Position numbers and translations under genes: made by a program. From Oscillibacter valericigenes Sjm18-20 (GTDB taxonomy: Bacteria; Bacillota; Clostridia; Oscillospirales; Oscillospiraceae): 64,000 nucleotides of DNA. Shown here one piece after another: positions 1-7,671 of this stretch; position 1 is the stretch's first letter, and the number at the start of each line of letters is the position of its first letter. A model generated the notes under the pieces. The model had not been told where the DNA came from. It made no database searches and saw nothing but the letters and a program-made list of their open reading frames with translations. The DNA lies in contig AP012044.1 of assembly GCA_000283575.1 (NCBI GenBank), forward strand, positions 1,736,001 through 1,800,000, read 5' to 3'.

Positions 1-2
1 TT

Positions 3-587
3 GCTTTTGGCCGTCTGGCTGGTGAGTTCATCCGTACCAAGGTTGTGCCTGAACTGGACGCTTTCCGCTTTGCCAAGTATTGCGGAATCTCCGGCATTTC
101 CACGGTTGATGGTGCGGTTCTGTCTGCTGGCGCGGACGTGATTGCCGCTCTGCGCGCTGGCACAAACGAAATGGACGAGGACGAAGTTCCCTACGAGGAC
201 CGGCACCTGTTCATCACCCCGACTTTGATGGGACTTGTGCAGGATCTGGATACCACCAAGAGCAAGGAAGTCCTGTCCCGCTTTGCATCTTCTACCCTCG
301 TCCCGCAGACCCGCTTTTATACCGCCATCGACCAGTATGACGGAACGACCAGCGGCGAAGAGGCGGGCGGCTACATCAAGGATGCCACCAGCGGCAAGAA
401 CATTAATTTCCTGATTGTTCAGAAATCCGCGCTTATCCAGTTCTCCAAGCACGTCGCGCCGAAGATTATCACTCCCGAAATGAACCAGAGCGCGGATGCC
501 TATAAGTTCGGTTACCGGCATGTGGCCATCGCCGACGCTTACGAGAACAAGGTTGCGGGTATCTACCTGCATAAGTCTACGACCTGA
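3..587 (+). CDS. Phage major capsid protein, 5' end outside window
   Basis: This is the C-terminal part of a phage capsid protein. The reading frame is open from base 3 with no stop upstream, so the true start lies before the window; the GTG at 45 is internal. The residues around RLAGEFIRTKVVPELDAFRF, followed by alternating strand-rich segments, fit the shell-forming protein of HK97-like siphoviruses. Position supports this, because it is followed at once by connector, minor capsid and tail genes. The protein assembles the icosahedral head. No catalytic site is expected. The family call rests mostly on gene order and general composition. Confidence 0.75.
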   Translation, partial: AFGRLAGEFIRTKVVPELDAFRFAKYCGISGISTVDGAVLSAGADVIAALRAGTNEMDEDEVPYEDRHLFITPTLMGLVQDLDTTKSKEVLSRFASSTLVPQTRFYTAIDQYDGTTSGEEAGGYIKDATSGKNINFLIVQKSALIQFSKHVAPKIITPEMNQSADAYKFGYRHVAIADAYENKVAGIYLHKSTT

Positions 588-602
588 TAAGAAGGGCGCA
601 GC

Positions 603-758
603 ATGAGACAAGTGGGATTGATTACTGACAAAGCCGCCGTAGGAGGAAACCCCTGCGAGAGCTTTACATGTCCGCACTGCGGCAAGGTATATAAGAGCGC
701 CGCAGCGTTGAAAGCTCATGTCAAGAAGGAACACCCGGACGCGTTCGACAAAGAGTAA
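603..758 (+). CDS. Small C2H2 zinc-finger phage protein (51 aa)
   Basis: This short gene lies between the capsid gene and the first connector gene. The ATG at 603 gives 51 residues ending in TAA at 756-758. The centre reads FTCPHCGKVYKSAAALKAHV and then KKEH, a C-x2-C-x12-H-x4-H pattern of the classical C2H2 zinc finger. Nothing else is present beyond a short N-terminal arm and an acidic tail. Small zinc-finger or HeH-type proteins do occur next to capsid genes in Clostridia prophages. Whether this one binds DNA, RNA or a head protein cannot be told. Spacing to both neighbours (15 bases each side) is typical of a co-transcribed gene. Confidence 0.7.
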   Translation: MRQVGLITDKAAVGGNPCESFTCPHCGKVYKSAAALKAHVKKEHPDAFDKE

Positions 759-773
759 CGAAAGGGGCCGTCT

Positions 774-1112
774 ATGGCTGATTACGCATTTTACACCGGG
801 ACATACCATGGCGGCTCCATCCCGGAGACTGATTTCCCCCGTTTCGCTGCGCGAGCGGGGGAGCAGCTTGCCCGGTACAAGCGGATTTACACGGTAACTG
901 CCCCGGAAACCGACAGTGAAAGCATGGCCACCTGTGCCATGGCTGATGCGCTGTACTACTTCGAGACGGTGCAGAACGCGCCCCAGAGCGTCAGCATCGG
1001 TAGTGTATCCAGCAGCCGGGGGACGGCGGTGGACATCAGCCCCAGGGCGCAGAGCAAGGAACTGTACCGCTGTGCCTGTCTCTATCTGAATATTTACCGG
1101 GGGGTGGACTGA
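774..1112 (+). CDS. Phage head-tail connector protein (112 aa)
   Basis: This is a small, mostly helical protein of the size of HK97 gp6-like adaptors, which bind under the portal ring. It sits directly after the capsid genes, where such adaptors are encoded. It starts MADYAFYTGTYHGG after a good AAAGGGG ribosome site. The C-terminal third has the repeated helix pattern seen in these proteins, ending in LYRCACLYLNIYRGVD. Its stop overlaps the next ATG by one base, showing translational coupling. The call is based on position, length and overall pattern; no single diagnostic residue is visible. Confidence 0.6.
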   Translation: MADYAFYTGTYHGGSIPETDFPRFAARAGEQLARYKRIYTVTAPETDSESMATCAMADALYYFETVQNAPQSVSIGSVSSSRGTAVDISPRAQSKELYRCACLYLNIYRGVD

Positions 1113-1480
1113 TGCTTTGTGTGCAGAACCACCCTCCGGTAGATTACAGTCTGTGCAATCAGACTGTGACCGTGTACCACAAAGACGGTGAGACCTACAC
1201 GCAGGCGGTTTACACCAATGCTTTCCTGGACTTCAAAAAGACACAGAATATCGACAAGACTGGCAGCCGGGAGGCCAACTCCTTCCTGCTGGTCATTCCA
1301 TGCTCTATGCAGGCCGTTTTCGTGGGTGACAAGGTGTTGCTGGGCGTAGGCGCGGAAGTGTCTACCCGCGAGGCGTGGGCGGCTCTGATGCCCGCCACAA
1401 CGCCAGGATTGGTGGTTGTCGGATATGTCGACACAAAGTATTGGCGGGGCCGCATGGTCCATGTGGAGGCGGGCGGATGA
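1112..1480 (+). CDS. Putative minor capsid / head closure protein (122 aa)
   Basis: This is the second gene of the connector set. It encodes a compact beta-rich protein with no membrane segment or signal peptide. It occupies the place of the first minor capsid protein in A118-like siphoviruses, where head-completion stoppers are encoded. It begins at the ATG that overlaps the previous stop and ends in an ATGA overlap with the next gene at 1477-1480, so all these proteins are probably made in fixed ratio. The sequence VPCSM-like core and the C-terminal GYVDTKYWRGR segment are typical of small phage barrels but not diagnostic. Confidence 0.55.
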   Translation: MLCVQNHPPVDYSLCNQTVTVYHKDGETYTQAVYTNAFLDFKKTQNIDKTGSREANSFLLVIPCSMQAVFVGDKVLLGVGAEVSTREAWAALMPATTPGLVVVGYVDTKYWRGRMVHVEAGG

Positions 1481-1935
1481 GTACGAGAGTTAAAGTCACC
1501 ATGAAGCCCGTCAATACCGTCGTTACTCGGCTGGGCGTCGGCAAAAATGGAGGCGTGCAGCGGTTCGTGACGAATACCATTAATCGGAGAATCACGCGGT
1601 ATATGCCGTTTTTATCCGGCGTTTTGGCTACCAAGCTGAAAATCATAAGAAGCCCAACGGAGATTGAGGTGTTGGGTCCCTATGCCCGTGTGACGTATTA
1701 CGGCAAGGTAATGGTTGATTCCAAGACGGGGAAGGGGCCCGCGAATGTCCCCGATGTCGGCCCGCGCTTTCGGCGGGGTGCAATCCTGAAGCCAACGGAC
1801 CGTGACTTGGAGTACACCAAGACCAAGAATCCGCTGGCGGGCCCGTTCTGGGATCGCCGTATGATGGCGGCCGAGGGCGTGCAGATTGCCTCTGAGACGC
1901 AGGCTTATGTTGACAGAAAGGCGGGGAAGCGATGA
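1477..1935 (+). CDS. Minor capsid protein (152 aa)
   Basis: This is a basic protein of the minor capsid 2 type, following the preceding minor capsid gene with an ATGA overlap. The frame remains open upstream to 1375, but the ATG at 1477 (MSTRVKVTMKPVNTV) gives the coupled start and the expected length. The central segment ATKLKIIRSPTEIEVLGPYA with the following RVTYYG is the most family-like part; in these proteins the middle carries the line about being damaged by low pH-resistant beta strands. The protein probably serves in neck assembly between portal and tail. Recognition is moderate and depends on order. Confidence 0.6.
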   Translation: MSTRVKVTMKPVNTVVTRLGVGKNGGVQRFVTNTINRRITRYMPFLSGVLATKLKIIRSPTEIEVLGPYARVTYYGKVMVDSKTGKGPANVPDVGPRFRRGAILKPTDRDLEYTKTKNPLAGPFWDRRMMAAEGVQIASETQAYVDRKAGKR

Positions 1936-2390
1936 CTCCTTTGGAAAAGCTGAAGACATGGCTTGCTACATACTCCGGCTATGATATCCTGTTAAATTTC
2001 CATGTGGACTTTACCGATCAGATTCCATCTACGGGCGGCGTGTTTCCGTCTGGGCTGGTGGAAGTTGAGCGCCACCGGGATATCACAGGCACCACCTCCG
2101 TGACCAACCAGTATAATTTCGGGCTGTATTACGTGTTTGAAAAATCTCCCGGCGACGATATAGGGGCTGCCATCAACGCCGACTGGATCATGGATTTTCA
2201 GGAGTGGGTACAGGAGCAATCCGTTACCGGGCAGGCCCCCGTATTTGGGGACGTGCCGAACGCGGAAAAGATCACAGCCCAAAACGGCGTTCTTTACGAC
2301 GCAAGCGATCAAGGGACGGCAACCTACTTGGTGCAGCTGTCCGTACAATTTAAGAAGAAATATGAAGGGAGTAACAAATGGCTGACTTGA
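1932..2390 (+). CDS. Minor capsid / tail terminator protein (152 aa)
   Basis: This is the third member of the neck gene set, again started in an ATGA overlap. It begins MTPLEKLKTWLATYSGYDIL and has the alpha-beta pattern of tail terminator proteins, which cap the tail tube and fix its length before head joining. Length is right for that role. The C-terminus (LVQLSVQFKKKYEGSNKWLT) runs 13 bases past the ATG of the tail tube gene at 2378. No enzymatic motif is seen. Equivalent proteins in A118-like phages are annotated minor capsid protein 3. Confidence 0.6.
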   Translation: MTPLEKLKTWLATYSGYDILLNFHVDFTDQIPSTGGVFPSGLVEVERHRDITGTTSVTNQYNFGLYYVFEKSPGDDIGAAINADWIMDFQEWVQEQSVTGQAPVFGDVPNAEKITAQNGVLYDASDQGTATYLVQLSVQFKKKYEGSNKWLT

Positions 2391-2893
2391 CTTTTAACAC
2401 GGCTGCCGGCGCAGTGGTTGACCGCAGTCTTTTGATTCTGTATCTAAACACCGGCACGGCAGCCGCGCCGGTTTGGAGCGCCATCGGTAAGCGCGTGGAG
2501 GATTCCAGTCTGGAATATGACTGGGGCGACGAGTCCAAGACTGATATCTTCGGCAATACCTATACTACCATGAAAAAGCCCGTCATCACCCAGACCTTTG
2601 ACCCCTGCGAGCTGGATTCCGGAGATGTTGCACAGGTGAAGATTTGGAATATGTCCGTCAAGGATCAGGACGTGGCGGCGATGACCAACAACGATCTGCT
2701 GGTGGTTCATGCCTATGCCGGGACTGCCAACACAGCGGTGTTTGCGGAGCGGTATTCTTCCTGCATGGTGAAGCCCTCCGGACTCGGCGGCAGTGCCAAC
2801 GTTGGAATGCCCATTGACGTGACTTACGGCGGTACGCGCACACAGGGCACGGCGACGGTGGCCGACGGCGTGGTGACGTTTACCGCGGCGTAA
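2378..2893 (+). CDS. Major tail (tube) protein (171 aa)
   Basis: This is the structural protein whose hexamers stack to make the siphovirus tail tube. Its position between the tail terminator and the two tail-assembly chaperones is the conserved place for this gene. The sequence is strand-rich, with a central ITQTFDPCELDSGD segment and a C-terminal thread ending GVVTFTAA. The length is normal for this group. It is followed by a perfect hairpin, which fits the need to express the tube far more than downstream proteins. Confidence 0.75.
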   Translation: MADLTFNTAAGAVVDRSLLILYLNTGTAAAPVWSAIGKRVEDSSLEYDWGDESKTDIFGNTYTTMKKPVITQTFDPCELDSGDVAQVKIWNMSVKDQDVAAMTNNDLLVVHAYAGTANTAVFAERYSSCMVKPSGLGGSANVGMPIDVTYGGTRTQGTATVADGVVTFTAA

Positions 2894-2899
2894 CAAAAC

Positions 2900-2924
2900 G
2901 GGCGGAGGGGGTAACCCTTCGCCC
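2900..2924 (+). terminator. Attenuator hairpin after the tail tube gene
   Basis: Ten base pairs, GGGCGGAGGG against CCCTTCGCCC with one G-T pair, close a GGTAA loop. A weak T tract (ACTTTTAGG) follows, which overlaps the spacer before the next ribosome site. This would let only part of transcription pass, separating the abundant tail tube message from the chaperone and tape measure genes. Confidence 0.65.
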
Positions 2925-2942
2925 TGACTTTTAGGAGGAATT

Positions 2943-3362
2943 ATGGCTGAACTGAAATTTGAAACCGGAATCGTCACGTTTTCTATAAATGGCGTGTGTG
3001 ATATCTCATTCAATCCAACAGACAGTGCTTTTGTGGAAAAACTGTTCAACGCCTTTGACACCCTCGATAAGCGGCAGGAGGCATATAAGGCTGAGATCGA
3101 AAAAACGGCCAACAAGCGTGAAGTGTTCGGCACCGCCCGGAAGATGGACGCGGAAATGCGGGAGATTATCGACGGCGTTTTTGACCGCCCGGTGTGCGCG
3201 GACATCTTTGGCGGTATGAATGTCTACGCGTTGGCGGACGGCCTCCCGGTGTGGTGTAACTTTATGATGGCCATCATCGACGAGACGGATACTACCTTTG
3301 CAAGGGAACAGAAAGCAACGAACCCCCGCATTGCAAAGTACACCAAGAAGTATCATAAATGA
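2943..3362 (+). CDS. Tail assembly chaperone, first subunit (139 aa)
   Basis: This small acidic protein lies between the tail tube and Gp15 genes, the normal site of the first tail-assembly chaperone, which coats the tape measure before tube growth. It starts MAELKFETGIVTFSI behind an AGGAGG site. A long charged helix occupies the middle (about residues 38-75). The stop overlaps the next ATG (ATGA at 3359-3362). Lambda-type phages make the second chaperone by frameshift; here the second is a separate coupled gene. Confidence 0.65.
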   Translation: MAELKFETGIVTFSINGVCDISFNPTDSAFVEKLFNAFDTLDKRQEAYKAEIEKTANKREVFGTARKMDAEMREIIDGVFDRPVCADIFGGMNVYALADGLPVWCNFMMAIIDETDTTFAREQKATNPRIAKYTKKYHK

Positions 3363-3940
3363 GCGTGCCGTGGAGGGATTTGCTTCCGGCTACCGTCGAA
3401 GTATGCGGAGTTGAATACGATATCCTGTCTGACTACCGAGCCATTCTGGATATCTGCGTGGCTCTGTCTGACCCAGAGCTGAGTGGTCAGGACAAGGCGC
3501 TGGTGGCGCTTGATATCTTTTATCCAGGCTTTGCTAATATGCTGCCTGAGCACTACGACGAGGCCGTGAAGCGGTGTTTCTGGTTCATCAACTGCGGCGA
3601 CCGGCAGGATGCCCGCCCTGCTCCAAAGCTGGTGGACTGGGAGCAGGATTTCAAGTACATTGTTGCACCGATCAACCGTGTCACTGGGAAAGAAATCCGG
3701 GCGGTAAACTATATGCACTGGTGGACCTTTATCGCGGCTTACTATGAAATCGGTGACTGCACCTTTGCTCAGATCGTTCGAATCCGAGACAAAAAAGCAA
3801 AGGGAAAGCCGCTGGATAAATCGGACGCGAAGTGGTATCGGGAAAACAGGCAGTTGGTAGACATGAAGACACAGTACACGCAGAAGGACGATGATGTGCT
3901 TGATGCATGGCTGGGGAAAAAGAAGACCGCCCCCGATTGA
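3359..3940 (+). CDS. Tail assembly chaperone, Gp15 family (193 aa)
   Basis: This matches the bacteriophage Gp15 family found in Listeria A118 and related phages, immediately upstream of the tape measure gene. Recognisable parts are YDILSDYRAILDICVALSDP near the start, the acidic middle with ALDIFYP, and the aromatic block VNYMHWWTFIAAYYEIGDC around residues 122-140. The C-terminus is charged and ends in a lysine-rich tail. The protein acts with the preceding subunit as a chaperone for tail assembly. An inverted repeat overlaps the stop codon, and the next gene lies on the opposite strand, interrupting the usual direct join to the tape measure. Confidence 0.8.
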   Translation: MSVPWRDLLPATVEVCGVEYDILSDYRAILDICVALSDPELSGQDKALVALDIFYPGFANMLPEHYDEAVKRCFWFINCGDRQDARPAPKLVDWEQDFKYIVAPINRVTGKEIRAVNYMHWWTFIAAYYEIGDCTFAQIVRIRDKKAKGKPLDKSDAKWYRENRQLVDMKTQYTQKDDDVLDAWLGKKKTAPD

Positions 3941-3948
3941 GGGGGCGG
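3927..3948 (+). terminator. GC-rich hairpin at the end of the Gp15 gene
   Basis: CCGCCCCC pairs perfectly with GGGGGCGG around a six-base loop that contains the TGA stop. There is no T tract on the plus strand. It lies between convergent genes and may stop or slow polymerase coming from either side. Confidence 0.5.
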
Positions 3949-3966
3949 AGGGCAGTAAGAAAGGTA

Positions 3967-4410
3967 TCAAACTGTGACGAATTTTACGTATAAACTCATT
4001 TCAATGTAAACGGTATCTCCATCTGCCAAAGCAAGACCGCTGTACGATTGAGCACACTCAAACGAGCTGTTTTCGACTCCCATTGTTTGCGTAAATCCAG
4101 CTTGACCGTAAGCGGCAATATCCCCGCGTAGGACGCCAAACCCGGAGTCTGCGATACAGTCGTATGTCCCGGCATCAATGTCGAAACCGACAGTATATGT
4201 GCCAGGGCCCAAGACAACAGAACTGTTATCTGTATCTACAGCTGCATTGCTGGAAGCCTGTGCGGAATCCAAAGAAGACACGGCGGAAGAGGAAGACGAT
4301 TGCTGTGAAGTGCTCTCGCTACCTGCCGCACTACTGCAAGCAGATAACCCAAAAATGAGAACTGAAAGCAAAATTATACTCAAAACCCTTCTTGAAATTT
4401 TAGCATACAT
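3967..4410 (-). CDS. Secreted lipoprotein moron in the tail operon (147 aa)
   Basis: This gene runs against all surrounding phage genes. The start at 4410 is favoured over the ATG at 4434 because AAAGGGG lies seven bases before it. Residues 9-25 are a lipoprotein signal ending LSAC, with Cys25 as the lipid-bearing residue. A Ser/Ala/Gln-rich linker follows (residues about 26-62). The last 85 residues form a domain beginning VVLGPGTYTVGFDIDAGTYD, a pattern of small beta domains found on many exported Firmicutes proteins. It would be anchored outside the host membrane. Placement between the Gp15 chaperone and the tape measure is typical of a moron expressed from the prophage. Its role is unknown; host-surface change or superinfection exclusion are guesses. 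Confidence 0.7.
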   Translation of the reverse strand: MYAKISRRVLSIILLSVLIFGLSACSSAAGSESTSQQSSSSSAVSSLDSAQASSNAAVDTDNSSVVLGPGTYTVGFDIDAGTYDCIADSGFGVLRGDIAAYGQAGFTQTMGVENSSFECAQSYSGLALADGDTVYIEMSLYVKFVTV

Positions 4411-4484
4411 GATAAAATCCCCTTTCTGCATCATGGGTAACTATGCATAGACACAAGCATTTTAGCCACGGGAGGTAAATCGAG

Positions 4485-7277
4485 ATGGCCGATGGTTCTA
4501 TCATTTTTTCAACTGCACTCGACAACAAGGAACTGGAAAAGCAATATCAGTCTCTTGCTAAAAAAATCGACCGTATAAATGAAAAAATTATGCAAAATCA
4601 AGCCGAACGTGCGCCACTGGCTGGTCAATCAAAGCAAATAGCGGCTGAACTGGACGCTGCAAAGGCCCGCCTTGAATATATGAAAAGCGGACAGGAGTTT
4701 TTCACGTCCAGTCAGATTGAAGCACAGGCAACGGCAGCGAAAGAAACCGAAAAAAGCTGGGGCACAACTCAGGCCAAAGTGGAACGGTATGACGCGGCTA
4801 TTAACAGTGCCACCATAGAGCTTGACCGAAGCAAAGAGAGAGCCGGTGCTATCGCTCAAGAGTTAGCTGATGCTGGATATAACGCCGAAACAATGAATAA
4901 GGCAACAAAAAGAGCCAATAAGAGCATGGGCCGATTTGCTCTAAGGGTACGCGAGGTAGTCAGGAGCGCACTAGTGTTCACGCTGATTACCCAGGCCCTG
5001 GCAAAATTCAGAGAATGGGTTGGAAAGGTAATCAAGACCAACAGTGAGGCGAGTGCAGCTGTGGCACGACTGAAAGGCGCTTTATTAACGTTGGCACAGC
5101 CGCTTGTAAATATTATTATTCCAGCTTTTACCGTTTTTGTCAATATACTCTCAAAGGTCATCTCAACAATTGCGCAGGCTGTTTCGATGCTATTCGGCTC
5201 AACAGCAAAGCAATCCGCGCAAGCGGCAAAAAGCCTTTATGACGAAACGGCAGCCATTGGCAAAACGGGCGAAGCGGCAAAAAAAGCAAGTAAATCACTC
5301 GCTGATTTTGACGAAATCAATAAACTTTCAGGGGACTCTGCATCTACTAGCACCGGGACTGCCACATCTTCCGAAATTGAGCCCGATTTCAGCGCCGCCG
5401 ACAATGGCTGGCTGAAAAATACGCTCGGGGACGCCGCCGGGATGGTAACGGCTGCATTATTCCTTGGAGGAATCGCTCTGATTGCCATTGGAGCCTGTAC
5501 CGGAAGCTTGTCGACTGTGATTGCTGGACTGCTTTTGCTGAACACGGGGGTAGTCGTTGGAGCAGATACGGGTGTTTTTCAATCGTGGGCTGATACGCTG
5601 GGACTAAACAACGTAGAGGAGTTTGTTGCGGTTGCGCTTACACTTGGTGGTATCGCCATGGTTGCCATCGGAGCAGCAATGGGAAATATTCTTTTTGTTA
5701 TCGCCGGACTTGCTTTAATTGGCTATGTGATTTACCAAGCGGAGAAAAATGGGACGTTGCAGAGCTGGGTGGAGTCGCTCGGCCTTGATAAAGCGCCTCA
5801 GTATATTACGGCAGCACTTTTGATCGGTGGTATGACGCTCATAGTCATTGGTGCGATTACCCATAACGTTCTCATGACGCTTGCTGGTATTGGTTTATTG
5901 ACTGCCGGAGTAGCCGTAGGAACAGAAAGCGGCGTTATTCAAAACTGGTGGGAAGCTTTGCACCTGCCCGAATACGCGCAATGGATAACCCCGGCGTTAC
6001 TTGTCGGAGGGATGGCGCTTCTCGTATTCGGAATTGTAATGAAAAATATTTTCATGCTCATTGGAGGGTTTGCTCTTCTTTCTGCCGGTGTCAAGTTCGG
6101 CACGGATAGCGGAGTGTTTGCAAATTGGTGGGAAGTGTTATGCCTCCCACAAGTAGCTGGATGGGTAGAAGCTGCGCTTCTCTTGGGCGGAATAGCATTA
6201 GTTTGTTTTGGAGTAAGCATGCTAAACATTCTAATGCTAATTGCGGGAATGTCACTATTGGGGTTTGCCTATCAGTATGGAGTGGCATCCGGAGCATACC
6301 AGAGTTGGTGGGACGCAATTGGGCTACCGGAGGTCCCCGGATGGGTAGCAACAGCTCTCCAACTAGGAGGAATTGCGCTCATCGCTTTCGGAATGTTTAC
6401 ACTAAATCTTCCTCTTCTGATTGCAGGTCTCGCACTTCTTAGCGTAAGCGTCGCAGCAAAAAGTGCCTCTACATCTAGTACAATTGACACGGAATATTCA
6501 AAAAAGAAATGGACAGGCGCGGGGCGCGATGTTGTGGACGGACTTAATGATGGTCTTGATACCATGGGCGACAGCGGTAAAAAATGGGGTCAGAAAGTAG
6601 TGGGCGATATAGCGGACGGCTTGGAAGTTCACTCCCCTTCGGAAGCAACCAGGCGAGATGGCAATTACCTTGTTCAGGGCTTAATCAATGGTGTCAACGA
6701 ATACGACCCGCAGCTGCAGGCAACGCTGCAAACTGTTTTTAACGGGATGCAGAAGTCCTATAACGAATGGCAGACCAATTTCCTCACCGGCTGGGGAGAA
6801 TTCCAGACGCTTTTCAGTGGGCAGTGGACAACTTTCTGGTTTAATATTCACCTGTCCTTTGTAAGCCAGTGGAACAACATTCTGGATACACTGCAGGCGG
6901 GAGTGAACAGTGCAATTACCGCGCTAAACGAACTGGTTGCCGCGGCAAATTCCCTGGCGGCGCTGACCGGGATTTCCTATAGTTCAGTCCCGCTTGTCAA
7001 TGTTGAAAAGATTCCGATTCCAGCCCTCGCCACCGGTGCGGTCATTCCGCCGAACCGTGAATTTATGGCGGTGCTGGGCGACCAGAAAAGCGGGACGAAC
7101 ATCGAAGCGCCGCTGGACACGATCGTGCAGGCGGTTATGCTGGCGCTGTCCAAGAGCAACTATGGCAGCAGCAGCGGGCAGGTGATTGAAAACGCCGTGT
7201 ACCTTGATGGCGAAGTGATCTACAAAAACCAAAAGAAGATTTCAAAGGTACACGGTAAGAATTTGGCAGGTAAGTAA
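4485..7277 (+). CDS. Tail tape measure protein (930 aa)
   Basis: This protein sets tail length and is ejected during DNA entry. The first 170 residues are an alpha-helical coiled coil rich in Lys, Glu and Ala. Residues about 195-240 are hydrophobic. From about residue 308 to 660 lie six copies of a 60-residue hydrophobic unit, each like LGGIALIAIGA followed by a second hydrophobic helix and a polar W-containing turn. A serine and Lys-rich stretch and a helical tail (about 675-900) follow, with HSPSEATRRDGNYLVQGLING typical of tape measures shared across Firmicutes phages. The ATG at 4485 follows GGGAGG. The stop is one base before the next ATG. Confidence 0.9.
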   Translation: MADGSIIFSTALDNKELEKQYQSLAKKIDRINEKIMQNQAERAPLAGQSKQIAAELDAAKARLEYMKSGQEFFTSSQIEAQATAAKETEKSWGTTQAKVERYDAAINSATIELDRSKERAGAIAQELADAGYNAETMNKATKRANKSMGRFALRVREVVRSALVFTLITQALAKFREWVGKVIKTNSEASAAVARLKGALLTLAQPLVNIIIPAFTVFVNILSKVISTIAQAVSMLFGSTAKQSAQAAKSLYDETAAIGKTGEAAKKASKSLADFDEINKLSGDSASTSTGTATSSEIEPDFSAADNGWLKNTLGDAAGMVTAALFLGGIALIAIGACTGSLSTVIAGLLLLNTGVVVGADTGVFQSWADTLGLNNVEEFVAVALTLGGIAMVAIGAAMGNILFVIAGLALIGYVIYQAEKNGTLQSWVESLGLDKAPQYITAALLIGGMTLIVIGAITHNVLMTLAGIGLLTAGVAVGTESGVIQNWWEALHLPEYAQWITPALLVGGMALLVFGIVMKNIFMLIGGFALLSAGVKFGTDSGVFANWWEVLCLPQVAGWVEAALLLGGIALVCFGVSMLNILMLIAGMSLLGFAYQYGVASGAYQSWWDAIGLPEVPGWVATALQLGGIALIAFGMFTLNLPLLIAGLALLSVSVAAKSASTSSTIDTEYSKKKWTGAGRDVVDGLNDGLDTMGDSGKKWGQKVVGDIADGLEVHSPSEATRRDGNYLVQGLINGVNEYDPQLQATLQTVFNGMQKSYNEWQTNFLTGWGEFQTLFSGQWTTFWFNIHLSFVSQWNNILDTLQAGVNSAITALNELVAAANSLAALTGISYSSVPLVNVEKIPIPALATGAVIPPNREFMAVLGDQKSGTNIEAPLDTIVQAVMLALSKSNYGSSSGQVIENAVYLDGEVIYKNQKKISKVHGKNLAGK
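5409..6470 (+). repeat. Six in-frame 180-base repeats in the tape measure gene
   Basis: The codons for the (L/I/V)GG motif fall at 5463, 5643, 5823, 6003, 6183 and 6363, exactly 180 bases apart. At protein level each unit reads roughly W-x5-LGLP-x10-ALLLGGIALIAIG-x5-NILMLIAGLALLSAGV-x4-GTDSGVFQ. DNA identity between units is low, so the repeat is old and kept at protein level. Each unit contains two hydrophobic helices separated by a short turn. Confidence 0.9.
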
Positions 7278-7278
7278 C

Positions 7279-7671
7279 ATGAACTACGTCATTATCAATG
7301 GAACGTCCTTCGATGTGACGGTTTCCATCTCCGACTACGAGGAGAGTTTCAGCGTCCTCGATGGCGACAATGTCGGGCGGGTCATGACCGGCCGCATGGT
7401 GCGAGATATCATCGGAACCTACATCGCGCACAAGATCACCTTTTTCAATAACGGCAATACTGCCGCTTTTGACGCCCTGTGGGATTACCTGATTGCTCAT
7501 TCCGTGGAGGACTCCGTACAACTGGAGGCAGCGGACGGGCAGACCTCCATTTCCTATGAAGCCTATTACACCTCCGGCACCCGAAAGCTGATACGGGTGT
7601 CCGGAGGCGTCAATTTCTGGGACGAGTTTGAGATCAACTTCGTTCCCATGGACGCGCAGGTGAAGCCATGA
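7279..7671 (+). CDS. Phage tail protein after tape measure (130 aa)
   Basis: This small soluble protein lies where distal tail proteins begin. It starts MNYVIINGTSFDVTVSISDY and has strand-rich content with a conserved-looking TGRMVRDIIGTYIAHKITFF block and a C-terminal FWDEFEINFVPMDAQ. Similar 120-140 residue proteins follow tape measure genes in many Clostridia siphophages, probably as part of the tail tip adaptor. It is translationally coupled at both ends (one base from the tape measure stop, ATGA overlap with the next). Exact function is not known. Confidence 0.6.
   Translation: MNYVIINGTSFDVTVSISDYEESFSVLDGDNVGRVMTGRMVRDIIGTYIAHKITFFNNGNTAAFDALWDYLIAHSVEDSVQLEAADGQTSISYEAYYTSGTRKLIRVSGGVNFWDEFEINFVPMDAQVKP

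Noticed and set aside
4178..4450. Plus-strand frame antisense to the lipoprotein gene
   Set aside because: The minus strand has a lipobox, a linker and a good ribosome site; the plus frame has none.
5463..6542. Regular 180-base spacing considered as a CRISPR-like array
   Set aside because: The repeat is in frame in a coding gene, units are long and diverged in DNA, and there are no spacers or cas genes.
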